DNA of 44,745 nt, taken from an uncultured Lentisphaeraceae bacterium. Lineage in GTDB: Bacteria > Verrucomicrobiota > Kiritimatiellia > RFP12 > DVOR01. The notes under the pieces were generated by a model. It was not told the DNA's origin, ran no database searches, and worked only from the letters and a program-made list of their open reading frames with translations. A program made the position numbers and the translations under genes. Shown here in pieces: positions 1-9,681 of this stretch. Within the stretch, counting starts at the first letter, position 1; the number at the start of each line of letters is the position of its first letter. The DNA is taken from the NCBI GenBank assembly GCA_949288955.1, contig CASEMS010000011.1, positions 14,982 to 59,726 on the forward strand, in the 5' to 3' direction.

Positions 1-11
1 CATGACCCCCG

Positions 12-59
12 GCAGGGTGCAAGGCACCCTGCACCCCCGCGCGCGTTCTGCGAACGCGC
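12..59. repeat. pair of short perfect hairpins
   Basis: Two adjacent perfect inverted repeats are visible. Positions 12-20 (GCAGGGTGC) pair with 24-32 around a 3-base loop, and 41-48 (GCGCGTTC) pair with 52-59 around a 3-base loop. Neither is followed by a T tract, so they are not typical intrinsic terminators on either strand. They could be the 3' end structure of a gene lying left of the window, or a REP-like element. Function unknown. Confidence 0.6.
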
Positions 60-72
60 CTGCCGATATGCC

Positions 73-138
73 CGGCGGCTGACTCACCGAGCGTCAGCGG
101 CTGATCCTTGGGGAGGTGGGGGCTGAGTGGGCGGCGTC
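73..138. repeat. 22-base degenerate tandem repeat, locus 1 (3 units)
   Basis: Three consecutive 22-base units start at 73, 95 and 117. Each carries the core GGCTGA at the same place in the unit, and the second half of the unit is C/T then G rich. The same unit recurs at 9137-9202, 22239-22414 (opposite orientation), 36588-36697 and 43733-43864. The array lies in the gap upstream of the MFS gene. No function is known to me. Confidence 0.7.
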
Positions 139-206
139 TGCCCGCCCTCCCTTTCTCATCCGTATGTCCATCCGGTTTTTTGGGGGTGGCGCGCGGGGAG
201 GCGGCG

Positions 207-215
207 TGGTATGAT
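207..215 (+). promoter_or_regulatory. candidate extended -10 promoter of the MFS gene
   Basis: TGGTATGAT is an extended -10 (TGn followed by TATGAT at 210-215), 23 bases before the MFS start codon. No convincing -35 hexamer lies 16-18 bases upstream, which extended -10 promoters can tolerate. The same TGGTATnnT form precedes icd, the LysM gene and the DUF2723 gene. Inference only. Confidence 0.45.
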
Positions 216-238
216 ACGCGCCCCAAACAGGAGGGCTT

Positions 239-1471
239 ATGCGCCGTCGCCGCACGTTTCTGTTCTCGGGGCGTTTCCTGCCCACGTTGCCCACGCTCGT
301 CCGCACGCGCGTGGCGATTTGCTGTTCGTTCTTCATCCAGGGGGTGGTCTTTGCCACGTGGTGCGCCCGCATCCCGGATGTCCGCGACCGGTTGGGCCTC
401 AACGAGGCGCAGTTGGGGACGTTGCTGCTGGCGATTCCCGTGGGGCAGCTGGTCTCGATGGCCCCGAACGGCTTGCTCGTGGCGCGCCTGGGGAGTCGGC
501 GGATGCTCATCCTGGCGGGGTTCCTCTATCCGTGCGTGCTGCTTTTCCTGGGGGTGGCGCCGAATGTGTGGGCGTTGGGGGGCGGGTTGCTGGCGGCGGG
601 CTTCGCGGCGAACCTCTCCAACACCGCGGCGAACACGCAGGGCGTGCAGCTGGAGCATTACTATCGCCGCTCGATCATCGCGCTCTTCCATGGGATGTGG
701 TCGCTGGCGGGCCTGGCGGCCGTGGCGTTGGCGCTGGCGTTGGCGCCGTTGGGGGTGCCGACGTGGGCGCACTTCGCGTTGGTGGCGGCGGGAGCGTGCG
801 CGCTGCTGTCGTTCTCTGGCGGGGCGCTGATGCCGTTCGACCGCGCGTCGGCGTCTGCGCCGGAGGCGGATGGGGGGCGTGGGCGGTCGCCGTGGCGTTT
901 GACGCCTTACCTCTTCTGGATCGGGATTTCGTCGTTGGGGTGCATGGCGTGCGAGGGGGCCATCTATGATTGGAGCGGGGTCTATTTCCGGGACGTGCTG
1001 GGGGTGTCCCCGGCCCATCAGAGCCTTGGCTACTTCGCGTATCTGTGCGCGATGGTGTCGTGCCGCTTCGTGGCCGACCGCGCGGTCAACCGCTTTGGCG
1101 CGGCGCGGGTGCTGTATGGGTGCGGCGCGTGCATCGCGGGCGGGTTGGCCTTGGCGGTGGCGTCGAGCCTGTGTGGGGCGTTGGCGGCGATGGCCGGGTC
1201 CGTCGTGGGGTTCGCGTTGGTGGGGTGCGGGACGAGCGCGGTGGTGCCCATCGGGTGCGGGTTGGCGGGGAAGGCGCCGGGCGTGCCCACGGGCATCGCC
1301 ATCGCGGAGGTCTCGACGATTGGCTTCTTCGGCTTCCTGGCCGCGCCGCCGCTCATCGGCTACGTGGCCCACGCCACGAGCCTGCGCCATGCCTTCGCGC
1401 TGATGGCGGCCATCGGTCTGTTGGTGCTGCTGGCCACGTGGCGGTTGCGGCTGGGGCGCCCCAAGGCCTGA
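239..1471 (+). CDS. MFS transporter, YbjJ-like
   Basis: This 410-residue polytopic inner-membrane protein has about 12 hydrophobic segments, the usual size for the major facilitator superfamily. The N-terminal part (residues ~20-90) has the pattern FFIQGVVFATWCARIPDV...LGL...LGTLLLAIPVGQ, followed by GLLVARLGSRRML, a loop 2-3 signature of MFS proteins. This arrangement resembles the YbjJ/FucP-like branch. The substrate cannot be read from the sequence. The ATG at 239 follows AGGAGG at a good distance. The gene stands alone. The next gene, icd, has its own promoter, whose -35 overlaps this gene's stop codon. The MFS assignment is firm and the subfamily is tentative. Confidence 0.85.
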   Translation: MRRRRTFLFSGRFLPTLPTLVRTRVAICCSFFIQGVVFATWCARIPDVRDRLGLNEAQLGTLLLAIPVGQLVSMAPNGLLVARLGSRRMLILAGFLYPCVLLFLGVAPNVWALGGGLLAAGFAANLSNTAANTQGVQLEHYYRRSIIALFHGMWSLAGLAAVALALALAPLGVPTWAHFALVAAGACALLSFSGGALMPFDRASASAPEADGGRGRSPWRLTPYLFWIGISSLGCMACEGAIYDWSGVYFRDVLGVSPAHQSLGYFAYLCAMVSCRFVADRAVNRFGAARVLYGCGACIAGGLALAVASSLCGALAAMAGSVVGFALVGCGTSAVVPIGCGLAGKAPGVPTGIAIAEVSTIGFFGFLAAPPLIGYVAHATSLRHAFALMAAIGLLVLLATWRLRLGRPKA

Positions 1472-1497
1472 CGGGGTGGGGGATAGTGTGGTATAAT
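1468..1497 (+). promoter_or_regulatory. promoter of the icd operon
   Basis: CTGACG (1468-1473) and TATAAT (1492-1497) are separated by 18 bases, and TGG directly before the -10 makes it an extended -10. The -35 overlaps the stop codon of the MFS gene (1469-1471). The predicted transcript starts near 1504 and would cover the genes up to the terminator at 8813-8847. Confidence 0.75.
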
Positions 1498-1535
1498 GGC
1501 AAACGATTTGTTTGGTTACTCAAGAGGGAGCGAAG

Positions 1536-2796
<1,261 letters not shown>

Positions 2797-2804
<8 letters not shown>

Positions 2805-4371
2805 CGTGTGGCAGGACCGGACGACGCTGGCCGTCACCTGCGCCAAGGGCGTGGTGCCGTATCTGCGCCAGGAGCTGGAGGCGCTGGGCTATGAGATCCT
2901 CGGCGACAACGAGACGATGGTGGGCATCCGCGCGAAGAACGCCTGCCGCGACATCCTGCGCCTGAACCTTTGCCTGCGCACGGCCCAGCGCGTGCTGTGG
3001 CCCTTCGTGCAGGATGTGCGCTGCCGCACGCTCGACCAGCTCTACCGCCTGGCCTACTACGCGCCGTGGGAGCAGGTGCTGGACGTGGACCAATCCTTCT
3101 TCGTGAACAACGCGACCAAGGACGTGGAGTCCGTCACCGACACGCGGATGCCGACGCTGCGCCTGAAGGACGCGATCGTCGACCGGATGCGCGACAAGTG
3201 CGGCCGCCGCCCGAACGTGGGCGACATGGTGCCGGTGCGGGTGGAGGCCGACGGCGAGGAGCTGTTGGCGCGACGCGCGCCCTTGCGCTCGGCCCTGCGC
3301 CTGGTGCGGGCGGCGATCGAGGATTGGCTGGCCGGCCTCCCCGAGGAGAAGGAGCGCGCCGAGGTGCTCGTGGAGGTGGATGGCTACGACCTGATGTCGG
3401 GCGACCTGCCGTTGCGGAAGATCGACTTCCAGACACTGCGGCGGCGGATGGAGCGCACCTTCGGCAGCCGCCTCACCGAGGGCACGCCCGGCGCGGCGGT
3501 CTTCCTCCATTGGGAGGGCACCCACGCGAAGATCTACCTGGACACCTCCGGCACCTCCCTCTCCCGGCGCGGCTATCGCAAGGAGGGCTGGGTGGCGCCG
3601 ATGCAGGAGGCGTTGGCCGCGGCGTGCGTCTTGGCGACGGGGTGGGACCGCAAGGCGCCCTTCGTGGTGCCCTTCAGCGGCTCGGGCACACCGGCGATCG
3701 AGGCGGCGATGCTGGCGCGCAACATCCAGCCGGGCACCCTCCGCGGCGACTTCGCCTTCATGCACCTGAAAGGTTGGAACGCCATCATCCCCGGCGAGAA
3801 GGCCGGCGAGAGCGTCCGCAAACGCTTCGGCGCGACGCCGAAGGAGATTTGGCGCGAGATGGTGGCGCAGGCCAAGGCGGCCGAGCGCCCCTTCGACGAC
3901 CCGGGGCTCCCCCTCATCGTGGGCGTGGACTGGGAGGAGGCGGCGGTGGACATCGCCGACCGCAACGCCAATGCCGCCGGGGTCGGGCAGAACGTGCGCT
4001 TCTTCTCCGAGGATTACACGGACACGCCCCTGCCCAAGACGCCGGGCATCCTCTTCATGAACCCGCCCTACGGCGAGCGTCTGGAGGACGAGGAGAGCCT
4101 CGTCCCCCTCTATGAGGGCATCGGCCGGTGGCTGCGCAACGACGTCCCCGAGGGATGGCGGGCGTGGGTCATCACCTCCTCCAAGCCGCTTTCCCTGAAG
4201 ATCGGCCTGCGCACCTCGGCCATCCTCCCCTTCAAGAACGGCCCGCTCGACTGCCGCCTCATCGGCTACGACATCCACGGGCCGCTGCCCGACCCCGAGC
4301 CGGAGCCGGAACCCGAGGCGGCGGAGCCGGTGGCCCCCGCGCCGGAGGGTGGGGCGGACGCGGAGGCGTGA
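2797..4371 (+). CDS. THUMP-domain class I rRNA methyltransferase (RlmL/YcbY type)
   Basis: Probable SAM-dependent RNA guanine-N2 methyltransferase of the UPF0020 family, acting on 23S rRNA by family analogy. The protein has 524 residues. A THUMP-like N-terminal region (about 1-190) precedes [14 protein letters not shown], a hallmark of RlmL-like proteins. A Rossmann methyltransferase follows, with [18 protein letters not shown] (SAM-binding loop) and the catalytic [10 protein letters not shown] motif. The last ~27 residues are a Pro/Glu/Ala tail with little predicted structure. The ATG overlaps the end of icd by 8 bases and is preceded by GGAGG, so translation is likely coupled. Only the N-terminal half of a two-domain E. 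coli-type RlmL is represented, without the RlmK part. The family is clear and the exact target base is inferred. Confidence 0.88.
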
Positions 4372-4374
4372 CCG

Positions 4375-4998
4375 GTGGCGTTCGGCACACAGGCCTTGCA
4401 GCGCTTGCCGCTCTACCTGCGCGTCCTGCGGGAGTTGGCGCGGGATGGGCGTGAGTACGCCTCCGGCGCGGCGCTCGCGGGCGCGTTGGGCATCGAGCCG
4501 GTGGTGGTGCGCAAGGACCTGGCCCGCACCGGCGTGCGCGGCACGCCGCGCGTGGGCTTCCCCATCGCCGACCTCATCGCGGAGTTGGAGCGTCTGACGG
4601 GCGCGGACAGCGAGGTGACGGCGGTCTTGGCGGGGGTGGGGCGGCTGGGTTCGGCCCTGCTGGGCTATCCCGGCTTCCGCCGACAGGGCCTGCGGATTGC
4701 GGCGGCCTTCGACGCCGCGCCCGAGCGGTGCAACCTGATCCTCGCCGGCACGCCGGTCTTCCCCGTCAGCGCCATCACCGAGACGGTGCTCCGGCTGGAT
4801 GCCTCGCTGGGCATCCTTACGGTTCCGGCCGACCGCGCCCAGCGCGTGGCCGAGCAGATGGTCGCGGGCGGCATCCGCGCGATCTGGAACTTCACCCCCG
4901 CGCGTTTGGAGGTGCCGGAGGGCGTGTTGGTGCAGCGCGAGGATTTGGCCGTCAGCCTCGCGGTGCTCCTTCACCGGATACAGGAAAGGAAGGACTGA
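4375..4998 (+). CDS. rex: redox-sensing transcriptional repressor Rex
   Basis: A 207-residue protein of normal Rex length. Residues 1-75 form the winged-helix DNA-binding domain (RLPLYLRVLREL...ALGIEPVVVRKDLA). A Rossmann domain follows, with AGVGRLGSALLGY at about 86-98 for NAD(H) binding. Rex proteins leave their operators when NADH rises, controlling fermentative and respiratory genes. Its presence fits a facultative or strictly anaerobic life and the decarboxylase operon at 18138-22114, although no Rex operator was identified. It starts with GTG at 4375, three bases after the upstream stop, with GGAGG at a suitable distance. The downstream gene overlaps its stop by one base (TGATG). Confidence 0.92.
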   Translation: MAFGTQALQRLPLYLRVLRELARDGREYASGAALAGALGIEPVVVRKDLARTGVRGTPRVGFPIADLIAELERLTGADSEVTAVLAGVGRLGSALLGYPGFRRQGLRIAAAFDAAPERCNLILAGTPVFPVSAITETVLRLDASLGILTVPADRAQRVAEQMVAGGIRAIWNFTPARLEVPEGVLVQREDLAVSLAVLLHRIQERKD

Positions 4999-5777
4999 TG
5001 TTCACGGTCTTCAAGTGGTTGCTGTGGCTGTGCATGCCTTACACGTTGGTGATGTTGGCGCTGTTGGCGCTGGGGGTGTGGCTGTTCGTCCGGCGGCAGG
5101 GGCGTCCGGCGGTCTGCGCGGTGCTGTTGGCCGCCGTGCTCTTCGCGATGGGGCTGCCCGCCGTCGCCACGTCGTTGGGGGGCGCGTTGGAGCGCAAGTT
5201 CCCGCCCACGCCCCTGGAGGCCATCCCGAACGCGGATGCCATCGTGGTGCTTGGCGGGGGGGTGGCGGCCGCCACCGACGTCGTGCCCTATCCTGAGCTG
5301 TACGCCTCGGCCGACCGCGCCATCATGGCCGTGCGCCTCTTCCGCGCCGGCAAGGCGCCCATCGTCATCCCCACCGGCGGCGGCGCGCCCAAGGCCGAGA
5401 AGCCGCTGCTGGAGTCGCTCGGCGTGCCCGAAAGCTCCATCATCTGCGAGGACGAGGCGCGCGACACCGCCGAGAACGCCTCCAAGACCCTCGCCATCCT
5501 CCGCCAGCGCGGCTGCAAGCGTGCGCTCGTCGTCACCTCCGCCTGGCACCTCCCCCGCGCCATGATGCTCTTCCGGGCCGAGGGCATCGACTTCGTGCCC
5601 GTGGGGTGCGACTATGAGTGCACGCTCGCCGCGAGCAACCGCGCCCGGATGCCGCTCTGGATGAAGCTGCCCAACCCGGAGTCCGCCGGCAAGGCGGCCT
5701 ACTACGTCAAGGAATGGCTGGGCATCCTCTTCTACTCCTTCCGCAAGCCCCCCATGGAGGGGGACGGGGCCGCATGA
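4998..5777 (+). CDS. ElyC/SanA/YdcF (DUF218) family membrane protein
   Basis: 259 residues. Two hydrophobic segments near the N terminus (about 5-30 and 36-60) are followed by the DUF218 domain. Visible family marks are ADAIVVLGGG, the Asn-containing RDTAENASKTLAIL, and VVTSAWHLPRAMMLFR. Members such as ElyC and SanA affect envelope and lipid-carrier-linked polymer biogenesis; the biochemical activity is not established. Its position before an aminotransferase and a polyprenyl-phosphate sugar transferase fits an envelope polysaccharide role. It starts in a TGATG overlap with rex and ends in an ATGA overlap with the next gene. Confidence 0.88.
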   Translation: MFTVFKWLLWLCMPYTLVMLALLALGVWLFVRRQGRPAVCAVLLAAVLFAMGLPAVATSLGGALERKFPPTPLEAIPNADAIVVLGGGVAAATDVVPYPELYASADRAIMAVRLFRAGKAPIVIPTGGGAPKAEKPLLESLGVPESSIICEDEARDTAENASKTLAILRQRGCKRALVVTSAWHLPRAMMLFRAEGIDFVPVGCDYECTLAASNRARMPLWMKLPNPESAGKAAYYVKEWLGILFYSFRKPPMEGDGAA

Positions 5778-6865
5778 GGGCCTTCCTCTCGCCCCCCTTC
5801 CTCAATGGCGACGACGAGCGCGCGCTCGTCGCCCAAGCCTTCGACTCCAACTACATCGCGCCCTGCGGGCCGATGGTCGACGCGTTGGAGCGCGAGGCCG
5901 CCGCCCGCTTCGGCTTCGGCGGCGCGCTCGCCACCGTCTCCGGCACGATGGCCCTCAGCCTTCTCGCCCGTGCCCTCGGCATCCGCCCCGGCGACGAGGT
6001 GATCGTCAGCGACCTCACCTTCATCGCCTCCGTCGGCCCCTTCGCGGAGCTCGGCGCGCGCCCGGTCTTTGTGGACGCCTCCCCCGAGACGTGGTGCATG
6101 GACCCTGCCCTGGCCGAGCGCGCCCTCGCGGAGCACCCCCGCGCCCGTGCCCTCATCGCCACCGACCTCTACGGGCAGTCCTGCGACCTAGACGCCCTCG
6201 CCGCCCTCTGCGCCGCGCGGGGCGTCCCGCTCATCGTCGACGCCGCCGAGTCCGCCGGGGCCACCTATCGCGGGCGCGCCGCCGGCAAAGGCGCCTGGGC
6301 CGCCATCCATTCCCTCAACGGCAACAAAATCATCACCGCAGGCGGCGGCGGCCTCCTCTACGCCGACGACCCCGACCTCTTGGCGCGCTGCCGCAAGCTC
6401 GCCGGCCAGGGCCGGGAGCCGGTGCCGTGGTATGAGCACCGTTGCCTGGGCACCCACGGCCGGCTCGGCAACGTCCCCGCCGCCATCGCCCTGGCCCAGC
6501 TCCGCCATCTGGGCGACGCCCTGCGCGACAAGGCGGCCGTCTGGGAAGGTTGGCTCGCCCGCCTCCCCGCCTGGGCCACGCCCATGCCCACCGCTTCTTA
6601 CGGGACCCCCAACCGCTGGCTCACCGTCGTCACGCTGGCGGAGGGGCGGGACCCGCTCCGCGCCGTCGCGGCCCTCGCCGCGCGCGGCATCGAATCCAGA
6701 CCGCTGTGGAAGCCCATGCATCTGCAGCCGGTCTTCCAAGACTGCCCCGCCGTGCTGTGCGGCGTGGGCGAGGCGCTCTTCGCCCAAGGGTTGTGTCTTC
6801 CCTCCGGGCGCGGACTGTCGCCCGACATCATGGACGAAACCATCGAGACATTGGAACGATTATGA
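5774..6865 (+). CDS. DegT/DnrJ/EryC1-family sugar aminotransferase, EpsN-like
   Basis: A PLP-dependent aminotransferase of 363 residues, probably making an amino sugar nucleotide for surface polysaccharide. The Schiff-base lysine is K185 in HSLNGNKIITAGGGG, a motif very close to the one in EpsN and bacillosamine-type aminotransferases. VDAAES (about 155-160) supplies the aspartate that contacts the pyridine nitrogen, and SGTMA near residue 56 is the phosphate-binding start of a helix. The start is the ATG at 5774, overlapping the upstream stop as ATGA. It matches the family N terminus (LSPPFLNGDDERALVAQAF); longer in-frame extensions are not coding. The next gene also overlaps as ATGA. The matching 4,6-dehydratase is not in the window. 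Confidence 0.92.
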   Translation: MRAFLSPPFLNGDDERALVAQAFDSNYIAPCGPMVDALEREAAARFGFGGALATVSGTMALSLLARALGIRPGDEVIVSDLTFIASVGPFAELGARPVFVDASPETWCMDPALAERALAEHPRARALIATDLYGQSCDLDALAALCAARGVPLIVDAAESAGATYRGRAAGKGAWAAIHSLNGNKIITAGGGGLLYADDPDLLARCRKLAGQGREPVPWYEHRCLGTHGRLGNVPAAIALAQLRHLGDALRDKAAVWEGWLARLPAWATPMPTASYGTPNRWLTVVTLAEGRDPLRAVAALAARGIESRPLWKPMHLQPVFQDCPAVLCGVGEALFAQGLCLPSGRGLSPDIMDETIETLERL

Positions 6866-8787
6866 TTGGGAATCTCTGGCACTGCGCGGCCATCGGGGTT
6901 GTGTCCCTGGCCCTCTCGCTTTTGCTCACGCCCCTGGCCCGCGGGTTGATGCGCCGGATTGGCGCGATCGACCTGCCCGACCCGCGCCGCGTCAACCGCG
7001 TGCCCGTGCCGCGCGGCGGCGGCGTGGCCGTGGTGGCCGCCTTCTTCGGGGCACTCGCCGTGGCCCGTTGGCTGTGGCCCGACCTGCTGGCCACCTCGGC
7101 CTTCACGCCCATCCTGCCGTGGTTCGTCCCCGCCGCGCTGCTGTTGGTGGCCGTCGGCTTCGTGGACGACCGCTTCGGCGTGCCGCCCATCCTCAAGCTG
7201 GCCGCGCAGATCCTGGCCGCGGCGGTCCTCTGCTGGGGCGGCGCGCGCCTCACCCTCCCCGCGGCGTGGGGCGAGTGGGCCACCGCGCCGTGGCTCTACG
7301 TCCCCCTCACGCTCTGCTGGTACATCGGCGTGGTCAACGCCTTCAACCTCATCGACGGCCTTGACGGCCTCTCCTCCGGCTTGGCCATCCTTGCCACCAT
7401 CGGCATGGCCGGCACCTTCCTCTTCGTCAACCCCGCCGCGCTGCCGGTCGCCTCGGTCGCCTTCGTGGGCGCCCTCCTCGGCTTCCTGCGCTACAACTAC
7501 AACCCCGCCTCCGTCTTCCTGGGCGATTCTGGCTCCCTCTTCGTGGGCCTGACCCTCGCCACCCTCGCGCTCGTCTCCCGGCGCGGCGACGCCTTCCTCG
7601 TCTCCATCGGCATTCCCATCCTCTGCCTCGGCGTGCCGCTCATCGACACCTGCCTGGCCATCCTCCGCCGCACCCTCCGCTACGTCCTCCGCCGTCTCGA
7701 CGCCTCCGCCGGCGACGGCGAGGCCGGGGCCTCCGGCGCCGTCATGACCGCCGACCGCGACCATATGCACCACCGCGTCCTCGCGTTCACCCACGGCAAC
7801 CAACGCCGCGCCGTCTGGGTGCTCTACGCCCTCGCCGCCCTGCTCATGCTCATCGGCTGGGTCACCCTCGGCCTGCGCGAGGCCAAGGCCAGTGTCTTCC
7901 TCATCGGCTTCGGCGTCTTCGCCGCCGTCATCGTCCGTGCCATGACCAACGTCGAGCTCTGGGACGCCGGGAGCCTCCTCGCTCGGCCCGGCGCGCGCTG
8001 CGGGCGCCGCTCCATCGCCGTCATCGTCTACGTCGTGGGCGACCTCTTCGCGATGGCCGCCCTCTACCTCGCCCTCCTCTGGCTCCTCTGGGGCTGGCTC
8101 CCGCACTTCGCCCCCCACCGCTTCGTCAACTTCTTCCTCGCCTACACCGTCCCCGTCGCCCTGGCGTTGGTGGCCGTGCGCGCCTACACCCGCATCTGGG
8201 GGCGGAGCACGCGCAAGGACTCCTTCATGGTGGTGGCCGCCGTGGCCGGCGGCTCCCTCGTCTCCCACCTCGTGCTCGCTTACTGGGTGCCCGAGCTGGC
8301 CCGTCAGATGGTGCGCCTGCACGTCCTCTGGGCCGCGCTCCTCCCCGTGCCCCTCCTGCTCCTGCGCCTGGCCAAGACCGCCTTCCTGCAATGGCTGGCC
8401 TTCGCCGAGAACGCCCGCCTCCGCCGCCGTTCCCTTGCCGACCCCACCATCCCGCGCATCCTCTTCTATGGCGCCGGCGTCAACCTCCGCGCCTACATCA
8501 CCCTCTACGAGATCAACGTCACCCGCAACCACGTCGCCCTCATCGGCGTCCTCGACGACAATCCCGGCCTCCGCGGGCGCATCTTCCGCGACCTCCCCAT
8601 CCTCGGCCCGCTGGAGGACCTTGAGGCCAACCCCGACCTCCTCGCGCGCCTCCGCCCCACGCGGCTCCTCGTAACCACCCCCGCCATCCCCCCCGAGCGC
8701 CTCGCCGACATCCGTGCCTTCTGCCAACGCCACGGCATCTCCCTCTTCCGCTGCTCCATCACGCAGACCCCGCTCCCGCTCGACTGA
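6862..8787 (+). CDS. WecA/MraY-like polyprenyl-P sugar-1-P transferase fused to a PglF/CapD-like N-terminal module
   Basis: 641 residues. Residues 1-~365 are a GT4-type polyprenyl-phosphate sugar-phosphate transferase. VDDRFG (101-106), NAFNLIDGLDG (159-169), FLGDSGS (219-225) and DHMHHR (300-305) are its metal and substrate motifs, among about ten membrane segments. Residues ~380-505 contain four more hydrophobic segments. Residues ~530-641 are a Rossmann-like domain (RILFYGAGVNLRAYI, VALIGVLDDNPGLRGRI, ILGPLEDL). This second half resembles the membrane and CoA-binding-like part of PglF/CapD nucleotide-sugar dehydratases but stops before any catalytic dehydratase domain. It would start polysaccharide assembly on the inner face of the membrane and may bind or sense a nucleotide through its tail. 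It starts as ATGA with the aminotransferase gene and ends just before a strong terminator. Confidence 0.88.
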   Translation: MIGNLWHCAAIGVVSLALSLLLTPLARGLMRRIGAIDLPDPRRVNRVPVPRGGGVAVVAAFFGALAVARWLWPDLLATSAFTPILPWFVPAALLLVAVGFVDDRFGVPPILKLAAQILAAAVLCWGGARLTLPAAWGEWATAPWLYVPLTLCWYIGVVNAFNLIDGLDGLSSGLAILATIGMAGTFLFVNPAALPVASVAFVGALLGFLRYNYNPASVFLGDSGSLFVGLTLATLALVSRRGDAFLVSIGIPILCLGVPLIDTCLAILRRTLRYVLRRLDASAGDGEAGASGAVMTADRDHMHHRVLAFTHGNQRRAVWVLYALAALLMLIGWVTLGLREAKASVFLIGFGVFAAVIVRAMTNVELWDAGSLLARPGARCGRRSIAVIVYVVGDLFAMAALYLALLWLLWGWLPHFAPHRFVNFFLAYTVPVALALVAVRAYTRIWGRSTRKDSFMVVAAVAGGSLVSHLVLAYWVPELARQMVRLHVLWAALLPVPLLLLRLAKTAFLQWLAFAENARLRRRSLADPTIPRILFYGAGVNLRAYITLYEINVTRNHVALIGVLDDNPGLRGRIFRDLPILGPLEDLEANPDLLARLRPTRLLVTTPAIPPERLADIRAFCQRHGISLFRCSITQTPLPLD

Positions 8788-8812
8788 GCGCGCCCCATCA
8801 TCTTTCTGCCTG

Positions 8813-8847
8813 CCCCCGATCCTCCCCGGATCGGGGGCTTTTTTTTT
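8813..8847 (+). terminator. intrinsic terminator of the icd-wecA operon
   Basis: A perfect 10-bp stem (8813-8822 with 8828-8837, CCCCCGATCC) closes a 5-base loop. It is followed after one base by nine T residues (8839-8847). It begins 25 bases after the stop codon of the transferase gene. Confidence 0.93.
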
Positions 8848-9342
8848 GCCCCGCGCCGCTGACCCGAAGAGGATCGGCCGCCGCTTCCTCTATTGCGGGT
8901 GGCGGCTGTATCATCCCTTTGGGTCGCGCTGGTTGCCGCGGCTCTTCAATCTGCCGTGCGTCTTTTCGGAGTTCGAGGTGGCGTGCCGGCGCCAATCCGA
9001 GATTGCCGTGGTTTTCGTCGGGGATGTGGCGCATGACGTGACACTGCGTGTCGCGTCGCGTCCGGTGCGTGCCGACGACAAGGCACCCGAGAGGCGCCCC
9101 GTCCGCAAACGCCTCCGCGGCTCCCTCTTCCAGGATTGGCGGCTGATTGCCCTCGGATCGGCGGCTGATCCACCTCGGGTCAGGGGCTGATCCAAAGTTA
9201 TCGACAACCCCACCTTTGGTGCCTTCCTGTCTTCCCCTTCCTGCCTTTCGCGATTTCCCTTTGTCGTGCTGGACGTGCCGGATGTCGCCCGCCTCGCCTC
9301 GGTTCATTACAGTGTGCAACGAGGCTTCGTAAAATAATTGCG
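8848..9342. other. gene-free stretch
   Basis: About 500 bases lie between the terminator and the tRNA promoter. Open frames exist on both strands (for example 8798-9409 on the minus strand), but none has a ribosome-binding site, recognisable domain or plausible composition, and several run through tRNA or repeat sequence. The only structured content I see is the 22-base repeat at 9137-9202. A decayed gene cannot be excluded. Confidence 0.5.
9137..9202. repeat. 22-base degenerate tandem repeat, locus 2 (3 units)
   Basis: Units start at 9137, 9159 and 9181, in the same orientation as at 73-138. The middle unit (9159-9180) is identical over all 22 bases to the unit at 43799-43820, 34 kb away. 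The third unit degrades into unique sequence. It lies in the gene-free stretch before the tRNA cluster. Confidence 0.75.
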
Positions 9343-9350
9343 AAAAACGC

Positions 9351-9379
9351 TTGCGTCCGGGTGTGCGGTGTGCTACACT
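9351..9379 (+). promoter_or_regulatory. promoter of the tRNA-Gly/Lys cluster
   Basis: TTGCGT (9351-9356) and TACACT (9374-9379) are 17 bases apart, and TGC before the -10 makes it extended. An A/T-rich block (9331-9347) just upstream looks like an UP element, as expected for stable RNA genes. The 12-mer AAAAACGCTTGC covering the -35 recurs at the HU promoter. Confidence 0.8.
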
Positions 9380-9409
9380 ATGGCCTGTTTTTTGAGCAAG
9401 CGAAAGCAA

Positions 9410-9485
9410 GCGAACTTAGCTCAATTGGCAGAGCTCCACCTTGCCAAGGTGGAGGTTGAGGGTTCGAGTCCCTTAGTTCGCTCCA
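9410..9485 (+). tRNA. tRNA-Gly(GCC), copy 1
   Basis: A 76-base cloverleaf with encoded CCA. The acceptor GCGAACT pairs with AGTTCGC. The D arm is GCTC/GAGC, and the anticodon stem CCACC/GGTGG encloses the loop TTGCCAA (anticodon GCC). The T arm GAGGG/CCCTT encloses TTCGAGT. An identical second copy lies at 9602-9677. Confidence 0.97.
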
Positions 9486-9492
9486 TCCTCAC

Positions 9493-9568
9493 GGGGGTGT
9501 AGCTCAGTTGGTAGAGCAAGTGACTCTTAATCACTGGGTCCACGGTTCAAGCCCGTGCACCCCTACCA
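9493..9568 (+). tRNA. tRNA-Lys(CUU), copy 1
   Basis: A 76-base cloverleaf with encoded CCA. The acceptor GGGGGTG pairs with CACCCCT (a G-U pair at the end). The anticodon stem AGTGA/TCACT encloses the loop CTCTTAA, giving anticodon CUU, which reads AAG, the expected favoured lysine codon in GC-rich DNA. It lies seven bases after tRNA-Gly. Confidence 0.96.
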
Positions 9569-9601
9569 TCCGGGGAGGTTGCCCAAGGAACGGCCAACGA
9601 G

Positions 9602-9677
9602 GCGAACTTAGCTCAATTGGCAGAGCTCCACCTTGCCAAGGTGGAGGTTGAGGGTTCGAGTCCCTTAGTTCGCTCCA
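9602..9677 (+). tRNA. tRNA-Gly(GCC), copy 2
   Basis: Identical over all 76 bases to the copy at 9410-9485. There is no promoter of its own in the 33-base spacer (9569-9601), so it is probably transcribed with copy 1 and cut out of the same precursor. Confidence 0.97.
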
Positions 9678-9681
9678 TTAT

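Noticed and set aside
8798..9409. Several open frames in the gene-free stretch
   Set aside because: No ribosome-binding sites or domains, low-quality composition, and they cross the 22-base repeat.
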